Source of the DNA: Prevotellaceae bacterium
Lineage (GTDB): Bacteria; Bacteroidota; Bacteroidia; Bacteroidales; UBA932
DNA: 64,000 nt
Assembly (NCBI GenBank): GCA_031266015.1
Contig: JAISBU010000033.1
Coordinates: 62,001 to 126,000, forward strand
Reading direction: 5' to 3'
In this document: positions 15,997 to 25,463 of the stretch, piece by piece
How positions within the stretch are numbered: position 1 is the first letter of the stretch
Layout: every line of letters begins with the position of its first letter
The notes under the pieces: model-generated
What the model saw: only the letters and a program-made list of their open reading frames with translations
What the model was told of the DNA's origin: nothing
Database searches by the model: none
Program-made: the position numbers and the translations under genes

Positions 15997-17250
15997 TCAC
16001 AATTCCACGACAGACAGCTCTGCCGCTGCCAGCTCATAGTCTCGTTCGGCTTCCAACATCTTGTTTATGGCATCGTAGTAATATTCGATTTCCAACAGGT
16101 AGCTGAGCAACGAAATTTCGCCTGCGTCCAACGCTTTTTTCAACAACGGTTCGTTGCTGTAGGCGGAAAGCGACTGCCGTACCTTTTGTACGCTCTGCTG
16201 CATGGCCAATGCTTTCAGGTGAAGGCTTTGCAGGCGGTTATAGAATTGCACTTTGCTGTCTTCTAACGCCGATTCTGCCGCCCGCACCTGTGCTTTGGCT
16301 TCCTTTATGCGGTTTTTATTTTCCCAGAGCGGAACAGATACGCCGACTGTAACGCCCTGGAAGTGTTCACCAACGAGTTTTTCACTCATATAGCCTGCCG
16401 AAAATTTGGGTAAACCCAACGCACGGTTCAGCTTCACCTGCTGATTGCCGATTTCGATTTGCCCGCTTACGTATTGCAGTGTGGGACTTTTGGTTTCGGC
16501 AGTGGCGTACCAATCGTCAAAATTGGCCGGAAAAACGCTAGCAGGATATACATTGTCGGGAAAGGCGATGTCTTTGTCGCCGTTCAGGCTTTTAAGCTGC
16601 GTAAGCAACGCCGACCGTTCGGATTCAATACGCGCCGCTTCGGTTTGTACGGTTATCAGACTCAACTGTAACTTGTTGTTTTCCAATATATTGGCGTCAC
16701 CTTTGTCTAGCCTGGCTTTGTAAGTGGCGGCAATGCGTTCGGCATTTTGCAGCCTTACGGCATATTCTCCGGCAAGGGCATTGTAATACACCAAGTTGAT
16801 GCAAGCCCGCTTGGTCGACAGCAGCACATTTATACGTTCGGCTTTGAAAGCCAGCTCTGCATTGGCGTTCTGCAAACCGGCAATCTTGCCGCGATGCCCG
16901 TAAGCCGTCGGGAAGTCGAAAGATTGCTTGAAGGAAATATCAGTACGGTTGTCTATAAGGTTGGGATTTCCCCACAGGTAGTGAAATTCCACTTCGGGAT
17001 TGGCCAGGTAAATACCTGTGCGGTTGCCGAGTTTTTGCGCCTCCATTTGCTTACGCAGCGCATCGAGCGTGGTACTATTTGCTTCTATCTGCTGCAAAAC
17101 AGCTTCATATCCGCTTTGTGCCGTTGCCGTAAGTCCTGCGGATAGGAGTAGTAGGCTAGCTATTAACTTATTCGCTACGCGCAAAATACTTGCGTTCGAC
17201 AAAGTCCCAAGCGAGTTTGGCCTTTGCTCTCTCTTAATCGTATTTTTCAT
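15997..17250 (-). CDS. TolC-family outer-membrane factor of the metal RND pump (CusC/CzcC-like)
   Basis: 417 residues. A hydrophobic signal segment lies at about residues 28-45 (KLIASLLLLSAGLTATAQ), after a rather long polar N-terminus. The body shows the long helical repeats of outer-membrane efflux channels (YEAVLQQIEANSTTLDALRK, RAAESALEDSKVQFYNRL, and the C-terminal EISLLSYLLEIEYYYDAINKMLEAERDYELAAAEL). Its start overlaps the 3' end of the RND gene by 17 bp, so translation is probably coupled. It forms the outer-membrane exit duct for the complex with the 17234 and 20645 products. Confidence 0.88.
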   Translation of the reverse strand: MKNTIKREQRPNSLGTLSNASILRVANKLIASLLLLSAGLTATAQSGYEAVLQQIEANSTTLDALRKQMEAQKLGNRTGIYLANPEVEFHYLWGNPNLIDNRTDISFKQSFDFPTAYGHRGKIAGLQNANAELAFKAERINVLLSTKRACINLVYYNALAGEYAVRLQNAERIAATYKARLDKGDANILENNKLQLSLITVQTEAARIESERSALLTQLKSLNGDKDIAFPDNVYPASVFPANFDDWYATAETKSPTLQYVSGQIEIGNQQVKLNRALGLPKFSAGYMSEKLVGEHFQGVTVGVSVPLWENKNRIKEAKAQVRAAESALEDSKVQFYNRLQSLHLKALAMQQSVQKVRQSLSAYSNEPLLKKALDAGEISLLSYLLEIEYYYDAINKMLEAERDYELAAAELSVVEL

Positions 17251-20200
17251 GTTTCTGCTTTCTTTTTTGGATTAACTCATATGCGATAGGCACGATGTAG
17301 ATGTTCAACAGGGTTGATGTGAGCAGCCCGCCCAATACCACCACAGCCATCGGGCTTTGTATTTCATTTCCCGGTTTGTCGCCCTGCAGCACGAGCGGAA
17401 TAAGCGCCAACGCCGCCGTGAGGGCTGTCATCAGGATAGGGTTCAAACGGTCAATAGAGCCGTGCATCACCGTTTCGTGCAGCGATTCGCCATCCCGCTG
17501 CATGTGCTGGTAGCGCGATATGAGCAAAATGCCGTTTCGTGTGGCGATACCGAACAGCGTTATAAACCCGATGATAGACGGGATGCTGACAATATTGGAC
17601 GTAAAGAACACGGCTAACACGCCGCCGATAAGCGCCAACGGCAGGTTGAGCAAAACAATAGCCGAAAGCGTCAGGTTTTTGAACTCGCCATAAAGTAATA
17701 GGAAGATAACGCAGACAACTAATAGCGAAGCAGTAAGCAACGTGCGCGAAGCATTTGCAGCGCTCTCGAACTGTCCGCCGTACTCAATGCGGTAGCCTTC
17801 GGGAAGTTTGATATTTTGGTTGATGTTCTTTTGAATATCGTCTACCACGCTTTTCAGGTCGCGCCCCGACACGTTGGCCGATACTACGATTTTACGCTGT
17901 ACATTTTCGCGGCTGATAGCATTGGGCCCACCGACGGAAACGATGTCGGCAATTTCTTCCAACGGAACTTTGCGCCCGCTACCGATGTCAATCAAAGCGG
18001 ACTTCACCTGGTCAATGTTTTCGGTATAGTTTTTATTCAGCCGCAGCACGAGGTCAAAGCTGCGTTGCCCCTCATAAATATCGGTCAGCTTTTCACCTGC
18101 AAATGCCAGCTCAATAAACCTGTTGAAGCCTCCTATCGTGACACCGTATTTGGCCAACATGCCACGGTTGGCGCGTACCTGCAGCTGCGGCGTTTCGATT
18201 TGCTGCTCTACCGCCACATCTACCAATCCGTCAATCCCTGTAATGGAATTTTGAATTTGGTTGCCTGCCATAAACAGGTTGCTCAAATCGGTTCCGAACA
18301 ATTTAATGGCAATGTTTGCCCGCGTTCCCGACAGCATGTGGTCAATGCGATGGCCGAGCGGTTGTCCTACAGTGGTCGCTATGCCCGGAACGCCTGCAAG
18401 CGTCTTCCGCACATCGGACATAAATGCTTCGCGGCTTCTTTTATCCAGCTTGAAGTTAACGTCAATTTCGGCGCTATTGGTCGCTTGCGAGTGCTCGTCC
18501 AACTCGCCGCGTCCCGTCCGTCTTGCCGTTCCTGTAACTTCCTGAATTTTAAGTAGTTCTACTTCCATCAGGTTGCCCAAACGGTTGCTTTCTTCCAACG
18601 ACACGCCGGGCTTGGTTACGGCCGAAATGGTCAGCGAGCCTTCGTTAAATTCGGGCAAGAAACTTTGTCCCATCGTAAAAAACAAAACAACCGACAGGAT
18701 GAATACGGCAATAGTAGGGTACAACACTTTTTTCTTGTTATTCAATACCCACGCCAGCGAAGCGCTGTAAGCCGCCGTGAGCTTGCGGGTAAGCCAGCTG
18801 TCTTTCTCATTTTTGTCCAGGTACTTTCCGTCCGACAGCATGAGCTTACACATCAGCGGCGTTACGGTCATGGCTACAATCAACGACATAAACAACGACA
18901 CGATAAAGGCTACGCCAAGCGGTTTCAACATGCGGCCTTCCATCCCCGAAAGGAAAAACAGGGGGATAAACGCTACAATGATGATAAACGTGGCGTTCAG
19001 GATAGACGCACGGATTTCGCGCGAAGCGTCGAATACTACACTAAAAACAGGTTGGCGGTGTCCTTTGGGTTGGCGATGGTTTTGCCGCAGGCGTTTGTAC
19101 ACGTTTTCTACGTCGATAATGGCATCATCCACCAGCGCGCCAATAGCGATACACATACCACCGAGCGTCATGGTGTTGATGTTCATTCCCAATAATTTCA
19201 GGATGATAACCGTTCCGAGCAACGAAAGCGGAATGGCGACAATGGAAATAACGGTAGTGCGGAAGCTTGCCAAAAAGAGGAGCAGGATAATGATAACAAA
19301 CAAGGCCCCTTCCATCAATGCGCGCCCCACATTGTTGACGGACGCTTCTATAAAGTCGGCCTGCCGGAAAATCTTCGTGTCCATTTTCACATCCGCAGGC
19401 AATGACTTTTGAAGCTCCGCCAGATTCTGTTCAATGTTTCCGGTAACGTTGAGCGTATTGATGTTCGGTTGCTTGGATATAGACAGGATAACGGCAGGCT
19501 TTCCATTTTGCGAAGCGTACCCCATTTTTACGGCGCTTCCAATTGCCACTTCGGCAATGTCAGAGACAACGACGGGTTTGCCTTTTACGGTTTTAATAAA
19601 GGTTGCGCCCAATTCGTCGAGGTCGTTGGTACGCGCCATTCCGCGCAGGGCGTATTCGTTGCCGTAATCGCGGATAACACCACCTGCCGAGTTGGCGCTC
19701 AAGGTGCGGCCTGCCTGCGCCAGCTCATCCATTGTAATGCCGTACACGTCCATTTTCTGCGGGTCGGCAAGTAGCTGGTATTGCTTGTAATCGCCGCCGA
19801 TAATAGTTACCTGCGACACGCCGCCTGTGGCTAATACGGCAGGTTTCACTATCCATTCGGCCAGCGTGCGCAAGTCCATAAGCGAGGTGGAATCGGCCTG
19901 CAAGCCAACAAAAAGAATTTCGCCCATAACGCTCGATTGCGGGGCTAACACGGGAACCACTTCGGCGGGCAGGGTGTTGGTGAGTGTTACCATTTTTTCG
20001 CTAACAATCTGACGGGCTCTGAAAATATCCGTACCCCAATCAAATTCTACCCATACGAAAGAATATCCCTGCATGGACGCAGAGCGTACGCGGCGGACAT
20101 CGGTGGCACCGTTTACCGCCGTTTCAATTTGGAAAGTTACCAGGCGCTCCACCTCTTCGGCGGACATGCCGTGCGCGTCGGTCATTACCACTACTGTCGG

Positions 20201-20332
20201 GGCTGTGAGGTCGGGGAATACGTCCACGTCCATTTTTTGCGCGGTGTATAATCCGCCTGCCATCAGCAGCGCCGCCCCCAACAATACGAATAGCTTATTG
20301 TTGAGAGAGAATTTTATGATTTTATTCAGCAT
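17234..20332 (-). CDS. Heavy-metal efflux RND pump, CusA/CzcA family
   Basis: A 1032-residue inner-membrane proton antiporter of the HME-RND family: N-terminal helix, two large periplasmic loops and twelve expected helices in two repeats. Diagnostic stretches are VDVFPDLTAPTVVVMTDAHG, SFVWVEFDWGTDI, NKLD-type GSGRKVPLEEIADI and the TM4 motif AIGALVDDAIIDVENVYKRL. The TM4 acids (D...D...E) carry the protons. This motif matches neither the classical CzcA (DFG..VDGA...VEN) nor the E. coli CusA (GAMVDAAIVMIEN) form, so the metal is left open. Operon with the TolC partner and, after a 312-bp gap, the adaptor. Confidence 0.92.
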   Translation of the reverse strand: MLNKIIKFSLNNKLFVLLGAALLMAGGLYTAQKMDVDVFPDLTAPTVVVMTDAHGMSAEEVERLVTFQIETAVNGATDVRRVRSASMQGYSFVWVEFDWGTDIFRARQIVSEKMVTLTNTLPAEVVPVLAPQSSVMGEILFVGLQADSTSLMDLRTLAEWIVKPAVLATGGVSQVTIIGGDYKQYQLLADPQKMDVYGITMDELAQAGRTLSANSAGGVIRDYGNEYALRGMARTNDLDELGATFIKTVKGKPVVVSDIAEVAIGSAVKMGYASQNGKPAVILSISKQPNINTLNVTGNIEQNLAELQKSLPADVKMDTKIFRQADFIEASVNNVGRALMEGALFVIIILLLFLASFRTTVISIVAIPLSLLGTVIILKLLGMNINTMTLGGMCIAIGALVDDAIIDVENVYKRLRQNHRQPKGHRQPVFSVVFDASREIRASILNATFIIIVAFIPLFFLSGMEGRMLKPLGVAFIVSLFMSLIVAMTVTPLMCKLMLSDGKYLDKNEKDSWLTRKLTAAYSASLAWVLNNKKKVLYPTIAVFILSVVLFFTMGQSFLPEFNEGSLTISAVTKPGVSLEESNRLGNLMEVELLKIQEVTGTARRTGRGELDEHSQATNSAEIDVNFKLDKRSREAFMSDVRKTLAGVPGIATTVGQPLGHRIDHMLSGTRANIAIKLFGTDLSNLFMAGNQIQNSITGIDGLVDVAVEQQIETPQLQVRANRGMLAKYGVTIGGFNRFIELAFAGEKLTDIYEGQRSFDLVLRLNKNYTENIDQVKSALIDIGSGRKVPLEEIADIVSVGGPNAISRENVQRKIVVSANVSGRDLKSVVDDIQKNINQNIKLPEGYRIEYGGQFESAANASRTLLTASLLVVCVIFLLLYGEFKNLTLSAIVLLNLPLALIGGVLAVFFTSNIVSIPSIIGFITLFGIATRNGILLISRYQHMQRDGESLHETVMHGSIDRLNPILMTALTAALALIPLVLQGDKPGNEIQSPMAVVVLGGLLTSTLLNIYIVPIAYELIQKRKQKHEKYD

Positions 20333-20644
20333 ACTTTTTCAGCTATGAATTGGGAATAATGATTTTTTTTGTTATGATACCATCTTGCTTCATGACATTT
20401 ATTTTTATTCAACTACGAACTATGGCTTACCGGTGCGGGTGCATTTCCGAAACTTTCGAGGACTCCCCCAAGACCCCAATATTACACTACAATTTAACCA
20501 CTAAGCCTCGCAAAGGTTGTCACAAAAGTAGCATGCAGCATTTCTTTGTGAAACTTTGCGACGTACTTTGCCAAACTTTGTGACATGGGCTTTTAAAAAT
20601 GTAAGTGTAAACAGGTATACCGTTACCATTTTTAATTCGTAATT
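20333..20644. repeat. 312-bp gap inside the efflux operon with an imperfect inverted repeat
   Basis: No gene. Positions 20508-20562 contain TCGCAAAG...TCACAAA facing TTTGTGA...TTTGCGA (imperfect inverted repeat), followed by further copies of ACTTTGCGAC/AACTTTGTGACA. This resembles the dispersed filler elsewhere and separates the adaptor gene from the pump gene. Confidence 0.5.
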
Positions 20645-22150
20645 CTAATGCACGTGGCCTGAATGGGCGTCCAACGTGCCCGAAGCCTGTGCCAACTTTA
20701 CCAGTATTGCCCCCTTGCTCACCACGCGGTCGCCTTCCGAAACGCCTTTCGTGATTTCGGTGCGGATGCCGTCGGTTACGCCTTTCTTAACCGCCCGCTT
20801 CTCGAAAAATTCAGGCGTGAGCTGTACAAACACGAAATAGCTCCCCATTTCCTCCACTATGGATTCGTTGGGAACGGTAACGGCTTGTGCGCTGGTTTGG
20901 GTCTTGATATACAGCTCCACAAAGCTGCCCGAAAGAAACCCCGCTTTGTTATTGACCTGAAATACAACAGGAACGAGTGGGTTGCTGATGTCTGTCGATT
21001 TGCCATAAGAAACCATATGCCCGCCCAATTCTTCGAGCGTATAGGTGCGGTTGTTGTCCAATGTACGAAAGTTGGCCGAGGTAACGCCGCCGAGTATATC
21101 GAAATACCTGGGTTGCAGCTCCGCTTTGATAAACAGGTCGCGGTTTTGCGATACCACCAGCACGGGCTGCCCTGCTTCGGCATACTCCCCATTGCGTACT
21201 AATACGCGGGTGACAAATCCGCCAATGGGCGAAGAAGCCGATTGTTTTCCTGCCGAGAAGTTACGTTTTAAGTTGTTGTAGTTGGCTTCGGCGTTGGCAA
21301 AATCCGTTTTGGCCTTCAGCAAATCGCTTTGCGAAACAATGTTTTCTCTGGCCAATTCGGTTTTGCGGTCGCACTCAACTTTTGCGCGGTTGTACTCGCT
21401 TTCGGCTTCGGCATAACGCACGGAAAGGTTGTTGTCGGCCATGCCGCTGCCGTCGATGCTGAACAGGGTTTGCCCTGCGCTGACAGCTTTCCCGTCTACT
21501 ACATTATCGCCCGGGAAAAGCACTATACCGCCCGTTTTGGCGGTAATAATCCGTTCGTCGCCCTGCGAAGGCTGGATTTGTGCCGTAGCACGGATTATCT
21601 GTCCAAACGGTTCGCGACGGACTTCATCGGTAGCGAAATCCACCTTCCAGCTCTGCTCTTTGGTAAATACCACGCCGTTGCTGCTTGTAGCTGCTGCTGC
21701 GGCTGCTTCGTGCTGCGCATCGTGAACGTCGGTATATACTTTGATGTTGGGAATGGTGATTTGCGAAATTCCTCCGGGCGTTTTAATGTCGAATACCAGC
21801 TTGCCCGTTCCTGCAACGGCAGGTTGCAACGAGAATTTATAAATTCCCGGACGCGTTGGCTGTTCAAGCGTTTGGCGAATGCCGTCCGTACCGATAATCA
21901 GGCTTGCTGTTACGCTGCCTCCGGTAAGGGGTTTGAAATTTTTCAGGAAGGAAAAATGCGCCGAAATATCGCCTGGCTGTCCAACGACAAAGGGCACGGC
22001 TTCTACAAACACCTCAAAATCAACGCTATAATTCGTCAGCTGAAGGTTTTCATCGTGGGCGTGCTCATCCTTTGCCGCCTTATTATTGCGGGCACAACCC
22101 GCTAAGGCTGCTGCTACAAGCAGCGCCATAGCTATTCTACGTGTTCTCAT
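20645..22150 (-). CDS. RND periplasmic adaptor lipoprotein (CusB/CzcB family)
   Basis: 501 residues with a lipoprotein signal (MALLVAAALAGC, lipobox LAGC). An N-terminal domain of about 130 residues precedes the adaptor core. The core has a barrel-sandwich hybrid half (ITAKTGGIVLFPGDNVVDGKAV), a coiled-coil hairpin (EAESEYNRAKVECDRKTELA), the second lipoyl half (SPIGGFVTRVLVRNGEYAEA) and a membrane-proximal domain. The C-terminus ends in a His-containing tail (HSGHVH). It bridges the RND pump and the TolC channel. The small His-rich lipoprotein gene lies 12 bp upstream. Confidence 0.9.
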   Translation of the reverse strand: MRTRRIAMALLVAAALAGCARNNKAAKDEHAHDENLQLTNYSVDFEVFVEAVPFVVGQPGDISAHFSFLKNFKPLTGGSVTASLIIGTDGIRQTLEQPTRPGIYKFSLQPAVAGTGKLVFDIKTPGGISQITIPNIKVYTDVHDAQHEAAAAAATSSNGVVFTKEQSWKVDFATDEVRREPFGQIIRATAQIQPSQGDERIITAKTGGIVLFPGDNVVDGKAVSAGQTLFSIDGSGMADNNLSVRYAEAESEYNRAKVECDRKTELARENIVSQSDLLKAKTDFANAEANYNNLKRNFSAGKQSASSPIGGFVTRVLVRNGEYAEAGQPVLVVSQNRDLFIKAELQPRYFDILGGVTSANFRTLDNNRTYTLEELGGHMVSYGKSTDISNPLVPVVFQVNNKAGFLSGSFVELYIKTQTSAQAVTVPNESIVEEMGSYFVFVQLTPEFFEKRAVKKGVTDGIRTEITKGVSEGDRVVSKGAILVKLAQASGTLDAHSGHVH

Positions 22151-22162
22151 TTCTCTTACGGT

Positions 22163-22393
22163 TTAATGGTTGTGGCTGTGATCATGCTTAACTGAATTGG
22201 CTTTGACCGCAGTGGTATCGGCTTCCACTTTGAAGTTTTCCTGCTTGGGGGCTACCTGCCCTGTAGCATGGTCGCCATGTACCGAACTATCTTCGTGGGT
22301 ATGGATTCCTTTATGATTTGAACCTCTGCCGCCACAAGATGTTAAACCGAATAAGAGGGCTGAAAAAACTATGATGATGATGTTTGATTTCAT
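22163..22393 (-). CDS. Small histidine-rich lipoprotein
   Basis: 76 residues with a lipoprotein signal peptide (SALLFGLTSC followed by GG). The mature part has His clusters (KGIHTHEDSSVHGDHATG and C-terminal KHDHSHNH), typical of periplasmic metal buffers or chaperones. It lies 12 bp upstream of the adaptor gene on the same strand, so it probably hands a divalent or soft metal to the pump or holds it. Family not identified. Confidence 0.75.
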   Translation of the reverse strand: MKSNIIIIVFSALLFGLTSCGGRGSNHKGIHTHEDSSVHGDHATGQVAPKQENFKVEADTTAVKANSVKHDHSHNH

Positions 22394-22504
22394 TTTACTG
22401 ATTTTTTATTTTAACAAATAATGAGCTGTTAATCGAATACAAAAATGGTGCGCATGGATTTCCATGCACAGTAAAGCGTTTCGACTAAAGACAATTGGAA
22501 AAAA

Positions 22505-22951
22505 TCAGCAAACCGGAGGCGCTCTAAGCCCAAGGGATACCGAAACGTATTCGGTATGGTAGGATGGTAGATAGGGTTTTTGCCTGAAAGGCAATCCACC
22601 GTTATCCGTTATTTGAAGCATGGAATACCCCGCAGGAATGCAAGGCAGGGTTAACAGGTTAACGTTAACATCAAGCGATTGGAGTGCTGGCTTGTCAGCG
22701 CCTGACTTTACAAAGGCCTTTGCCAGAGAACACTCCTCAGTAGCCCCATCGCAGTGGCCATCCGGGTCTGCACATGGGCTAATGGAATACGTACCGCTGT
22801 GATGATGTTCAGGTGTAGTACCTTTGTGCTCATGGTGATTGCCACAAACAACAACGGGAATCTGGTTATGGTGGTGATGGGGAATAACCGCATGAGCCAA
22901 TACAGTAATACCGGCAAGTAACAAGAACGATAATGCTATGGCTTTTTTCAT
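22505..22951 (-). CDS. Exported His/Cys-rich protein (DUF6769-like), first gene of the metal-efflux operon
   Basis: 148 residues. A signal peptide (MKKAIALSFLLLAGITVLAHA) is followed directly by HHHH and further His pairs (GNHHEHKGTTPEHHHSG), several cysteines and a C-terminal beta-rich part ending LRAPPVC. The layout resembles DUF6769-type Bacteroidota proteins, from memory. It leads the metal-efflux operon and probably binds metal outside the cytoplasm. The gap of 111 bp to the next gene may hold regulatory sequence, but I see no clear operator. Confidence 0.7.
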   Translation of the reverse strand: MKKAIALSFLLLAGITVLAHAVIPHHHHNQIPVVVCGNHHEHKGTTPEHHHSGTYSISPCADPDGHCDGATEECSLAKAFVKSGADKPALQSLDVNVNLLTLPCIPAGYSMLQITDNGGLPFRQKPYLPSYHTEYVSVSLGLRAPPVC

Positions 22952-23223
22952 GCTAAATTAAACCTCAACCGGAGGTTGCACCTGCAAAGATAGAAATTTT
23001 TGTTTAACCTGAAAAATTGACGGGTGTATTTCTCTTTTTCAACTCTATACTTTAATGTACCCTGCACAAATTAATATGATTACCCACAGCTTTACCTAAA
23101 TTATCCGCAAACACACCACCAATAAGGGCATGAGGTTCAAGCCCTTTTACCCGCACCAAATCTACCTGTAATATCCTGTGTTACAGCTAGATTTCTTTTT
23201 AACATTACCCCCAATCCATACCC
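22952..23223. other. Divergent intergenic region, no gene supported
   Basis: Contains TATCTTTG on the minus strand at 22985-22992, a plausible -7 element for the efflux operon without a clear -33. A 42-codon open frame on the minus strand (23052-23180) encodes a protein-like string, VRVKGLEPHALIGGVFADN and onward, but has no start codon; it is treated as a possible remnant. Confidence 0.4.
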
Positions 23224-23254
23224 TTTGCCTGTTTCCCTAAAAATATTACCTTTG
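23224..23254 (+). promoter_or_regulatory. Promoter of tig
   Basis: TTTG (23224-23227), 19-bp spacer, TACCTTTG (23247-23254): a full consensus match 55 bp before the ATG. Confidence 0.75.
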
Positions 23255-23309
23255 TAATCCTCCGAACTAGGGAAAAATCACCAGGCAACAAAACTTTAAA
23301 AATCAGATA

Positions 23310-24650
23310 ATGAACGTTTCCAGAGAAAACATTGACGCGCTGAATGCACTGCTGACTATGAAGATTGAAAAGGCAGACTATGAAACCAACGTAAACAATA
23401 CGCTCAAGGATTACCGTCGCAAAGCTCAGGTTCCGGGATTCCGCCCGGGAATGGTACCTGCAGGTATGGTTCAAAAAATGTACGGTCGCTCCATTCTGGT
23501 AGATGAAGTATTTAAGCAAATGTCAGAGGGCATCAACAAGTACATTCAGGAAAATCAGCTGCGCACGCTTGGAGAGCCCATTCCCAGCGAAAAGTCAAAC
23601 CCAATTGATTTCGATACCCAAACCGAATTTGAATTCAAGTACGACCTGGCGCTTGCTCCCGAAGTTAAGCTGGAGCTGAACAACAAAATCAAGCTTCCAT
23701 ACTACCACATTGAAGTTACCGAAGAAGAAAAGCAAAAGCGTATTGACAGCCACCTTCGCTATTACGGTAAAATGGTTACCGCCGACAGCATTGGCCTTGA
23801 TGATTTGGTAATTGTAGATTTATCGCAAGACAAAGAAGGCGGACTTAACGTTGCCGACGCAACACTCGGCATGAAAGTTATTCCCGAGGCTAAGCAAAAA
23901 AAGTTGGAAGGTCTGAAAGTTGGTGACGCCATCGAACTTGATATTCGCAAAATGCTTACCAGCGATGCGGACTGCGCAGCATTCCTCAAAATAGCTAAAG
24001 AGGAGCTGGCTAAGGTTGATCCGCAGTTTAAGCTGGTCATAAAGGAGGTAAGACGTTTGGAGCCTGCGGCTATCGACCAAGCGCTATTCGACAAAGTTTA
24101 CGGGCCGGGATTGGTAACTTCCGAAACAGATTTCAAGGCTAGAGTTGAAGCAGATATACGCAAGCAGCTGTCAGACGAGAGCGACTACCGCTTCTTGTTG
24201 GATACCCGCAAAAAGTTAGTTGACTTGGCAAAGCTAGAGCTGCCCGAAGCATTCCTGAAGCGCTGGCTGCTTATGACCTCAGAAGGTAAGCTTAACACCG
24301 AGCAAATTGAAAAAGAGTTCCCGCTATTTGCCGAAGACCTGCGCTGGCAGCTCATAGAGGAGAGCATTATGAAAACGCAAAACTTGGAGGTCACAGACGA
24401 GGACCTTATTGCTTTTGCCAAGAAGATGGCACAACAACAGCTTGCCATGTATGGCCTGGCTAACATGCCGGACGATAACTGGACTACCTACGCTAAAAAT
24501 ATTTTGGAAAACAAAACAGAGCGCAAGCGTATTCACGAGCGTGCCGTAGAGGTAAAAGTTATTGACTACGTAAAAACTGCTGTTAAGCTGGACAACAAAG
24601 AAGTTAGCGGCGAACAGTTCAACAAATTATTTGAGAAGGAAGCGGAATAA
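23310..24650 (+). CDS. tig: Trigger factor
   Basis: A 446-residue ribosome-associated chaperone. The N-terminal ribosome-binding domain shows the signature stretch GFRPGMVPAGMVQKMYG (about residues 42-58). The peptidyl-prolyl isomerase region after about residue 150 is divergent, as is usual in Bacteroidota. The helical C-terminal substrate-binding domain follows (LPEAFLKRWLLMTSEGKL). It lies upstream of clpP-clpX, the classical tig-clpP-clpX order. ATG at 23310. Confidence 0.93.
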   Translation: MNVSRENIDALNALLTMKIEKADYETNVNNTLKDYRRKAQVPGFRPGMVPAGMVQKMYGRSILVDEVFKQMSEGINKYIQENQLRTLGEPIPSEKSNPIDFDTQTEFEFKYDLALAPEVKLELNNKIKLPYYHIEVTEEEKQKRIDSHLRYYGKMVTADSIGLDDLVIVDLSQDKEGGLNVADATLGMKVIPEAKQKKLEGLKVGDAIELDIRKMLTSDADCAAFLKIAKEELAKVDPQFKLVIKEVRRLEPAAIDQALFDKVYGPGLVTSETDFKARVEADIRKQLSDESDYRFLLDTRKKLVDLAKLELPEAFLKRWLLMTSEGKLNTEQIEKEFPLFAEDLRWQLIEESIMKTQNLEVTDEDLIAFAKKMAQQQLAMYGLANMPDDNWTTYAKNILENKTERKRIHERAVEVKVIDYVKTAVKLDNKEVSGEQFNKLFEKEAE

Positions 24651-24660
24651 TTAACAATGT

Positions 24661-24698
24661 ATAGTTGACAATTGATAATGAGTATCATTGTCAACTAT
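24661..24698. repeat. Palindromic repeat between tig and clpP
   Basis: ATAGTTGACAAT (24661-24672) faces ATTGTCAACTAT (24687-24698). Inner bases TGATA/TATC extend it to a 16-bp stem with one bulge. The flanking CAATTATCAATT continues a filler of the same word type seen near 7240 and 15940. It could act as an mRNA hairpin between the two cistrons. Confidence 0.6.
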
Positions 24699-24723
24699 CA
24701 ATCAGCAATTATCAATTAAATCA

Positions 24724-25398
24724 ATGAACGAATTTCAAAAATATGCTACCCGCCACATGGGTATCAACAGCACAACGCTGCACCGGTACAGCAGCATCTA
24801 CAGCGGTTACATCAATCCGACAATTATCGAAGAGCGCCAGCTAAACGTTGCCAGCATGGATGTTTTCTCTCGCCTTATGATGGAGCGCATCGTATTCCTG
24901 GGCGTTCCTATTGACGATGATGTTGCCAACATTATTCAGGCGCAATTGCTATTCTTGGATTCAAACAATGATTCGGGCAAAGATATCAGCATTTACCTTA
25001 ACTCGCCCGGCGGTTCAGTTTCCTCAGGTTTAGGCATTTACGATACCATGCAAATCATCAGCTCCGATGTTGCTACCATCTGCACCGGCATGGCTGCCTC
25101 TATGGCGTCTGTACTGCTATGTGCAGGTGCTGCAGGTAAGCGCACTGCACTGCCCCATTCACGTGTGATGATTCACCAGCCTATGGGTGGCGCAGAAGGT
25201 CAAGCTTCGGACATTGAAATTACCGCCCGTGAGATTGTAAAAATCAAGCACGAGCTGTACCAAATCATTGCTCAACACTCCGGAAAAGATGTTAACCAAA
25301 TAGAGAAAGACGGAGACCGCGACTTCTGGATGAACGCAGAAGAAGCCAAAGCTTATGGCATGATTGATGAGGTTGTAACGAAGAAAAAGAGATTGTAA
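24724..25398 (+). CDS. clpP: ATP-dependent Clp protease proteolytic subunit
   Basis: 224 residues. Serine protease of the ClpXP complex. The catalytic Ser lies in [10 protein letters not shown], His in HSRVMIHQP and Asp in [12 protein letters not shown]; the oligomer-gating N-terminus and [19 protein letters not shown] are normal. I start at ATG 24724 ([13 protein letters not shown]). An upstream ATG at 24688 lies inside the palindromic repeat and is not likely used. The gene is followed by clpX after 65 bp. Confidence 0.95.
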   Translation: MNEFQKYATRHMGINSTTLHRYSSIYSGYINPTIIEERQLNVASMDVFSRLMMERIVFLGVPIDDDVANIIQAQLLFLDSNNDSGKDISIYLNSPGGSVSSGLGIYDTMQIISSDVATICTGMAASMASVLLCAGAAGKRTALPHSRVMIHQPMGGAEGQASDIEITAREIVKIKHELYQIIAQHSGKDVNQIEKDGDRDFWMNAEEAKAYGMIDEVVTKKKRL

Positions 25399-25463
25399 AT
25401 ACCTAGTAATCAGATTATTGTATACTTAATCTACAATCTCCCACAATTTTAGCTTTAACCCCA

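Noticed and set aside
18777-19412. 211-codon plus-strand frame opposite the RND pump gene
   Set aside because: Runs antisense within conserved CusA/CzcA sequence; no family features.
23100-23160. tRNA or tmRNA 3' end suggested by GGTTCAAGCCC and CCGCACCA
   Set aside because: The T-stem is imperfect and no matching acceptor, anticodon arm or tmRNA core is found upstream.
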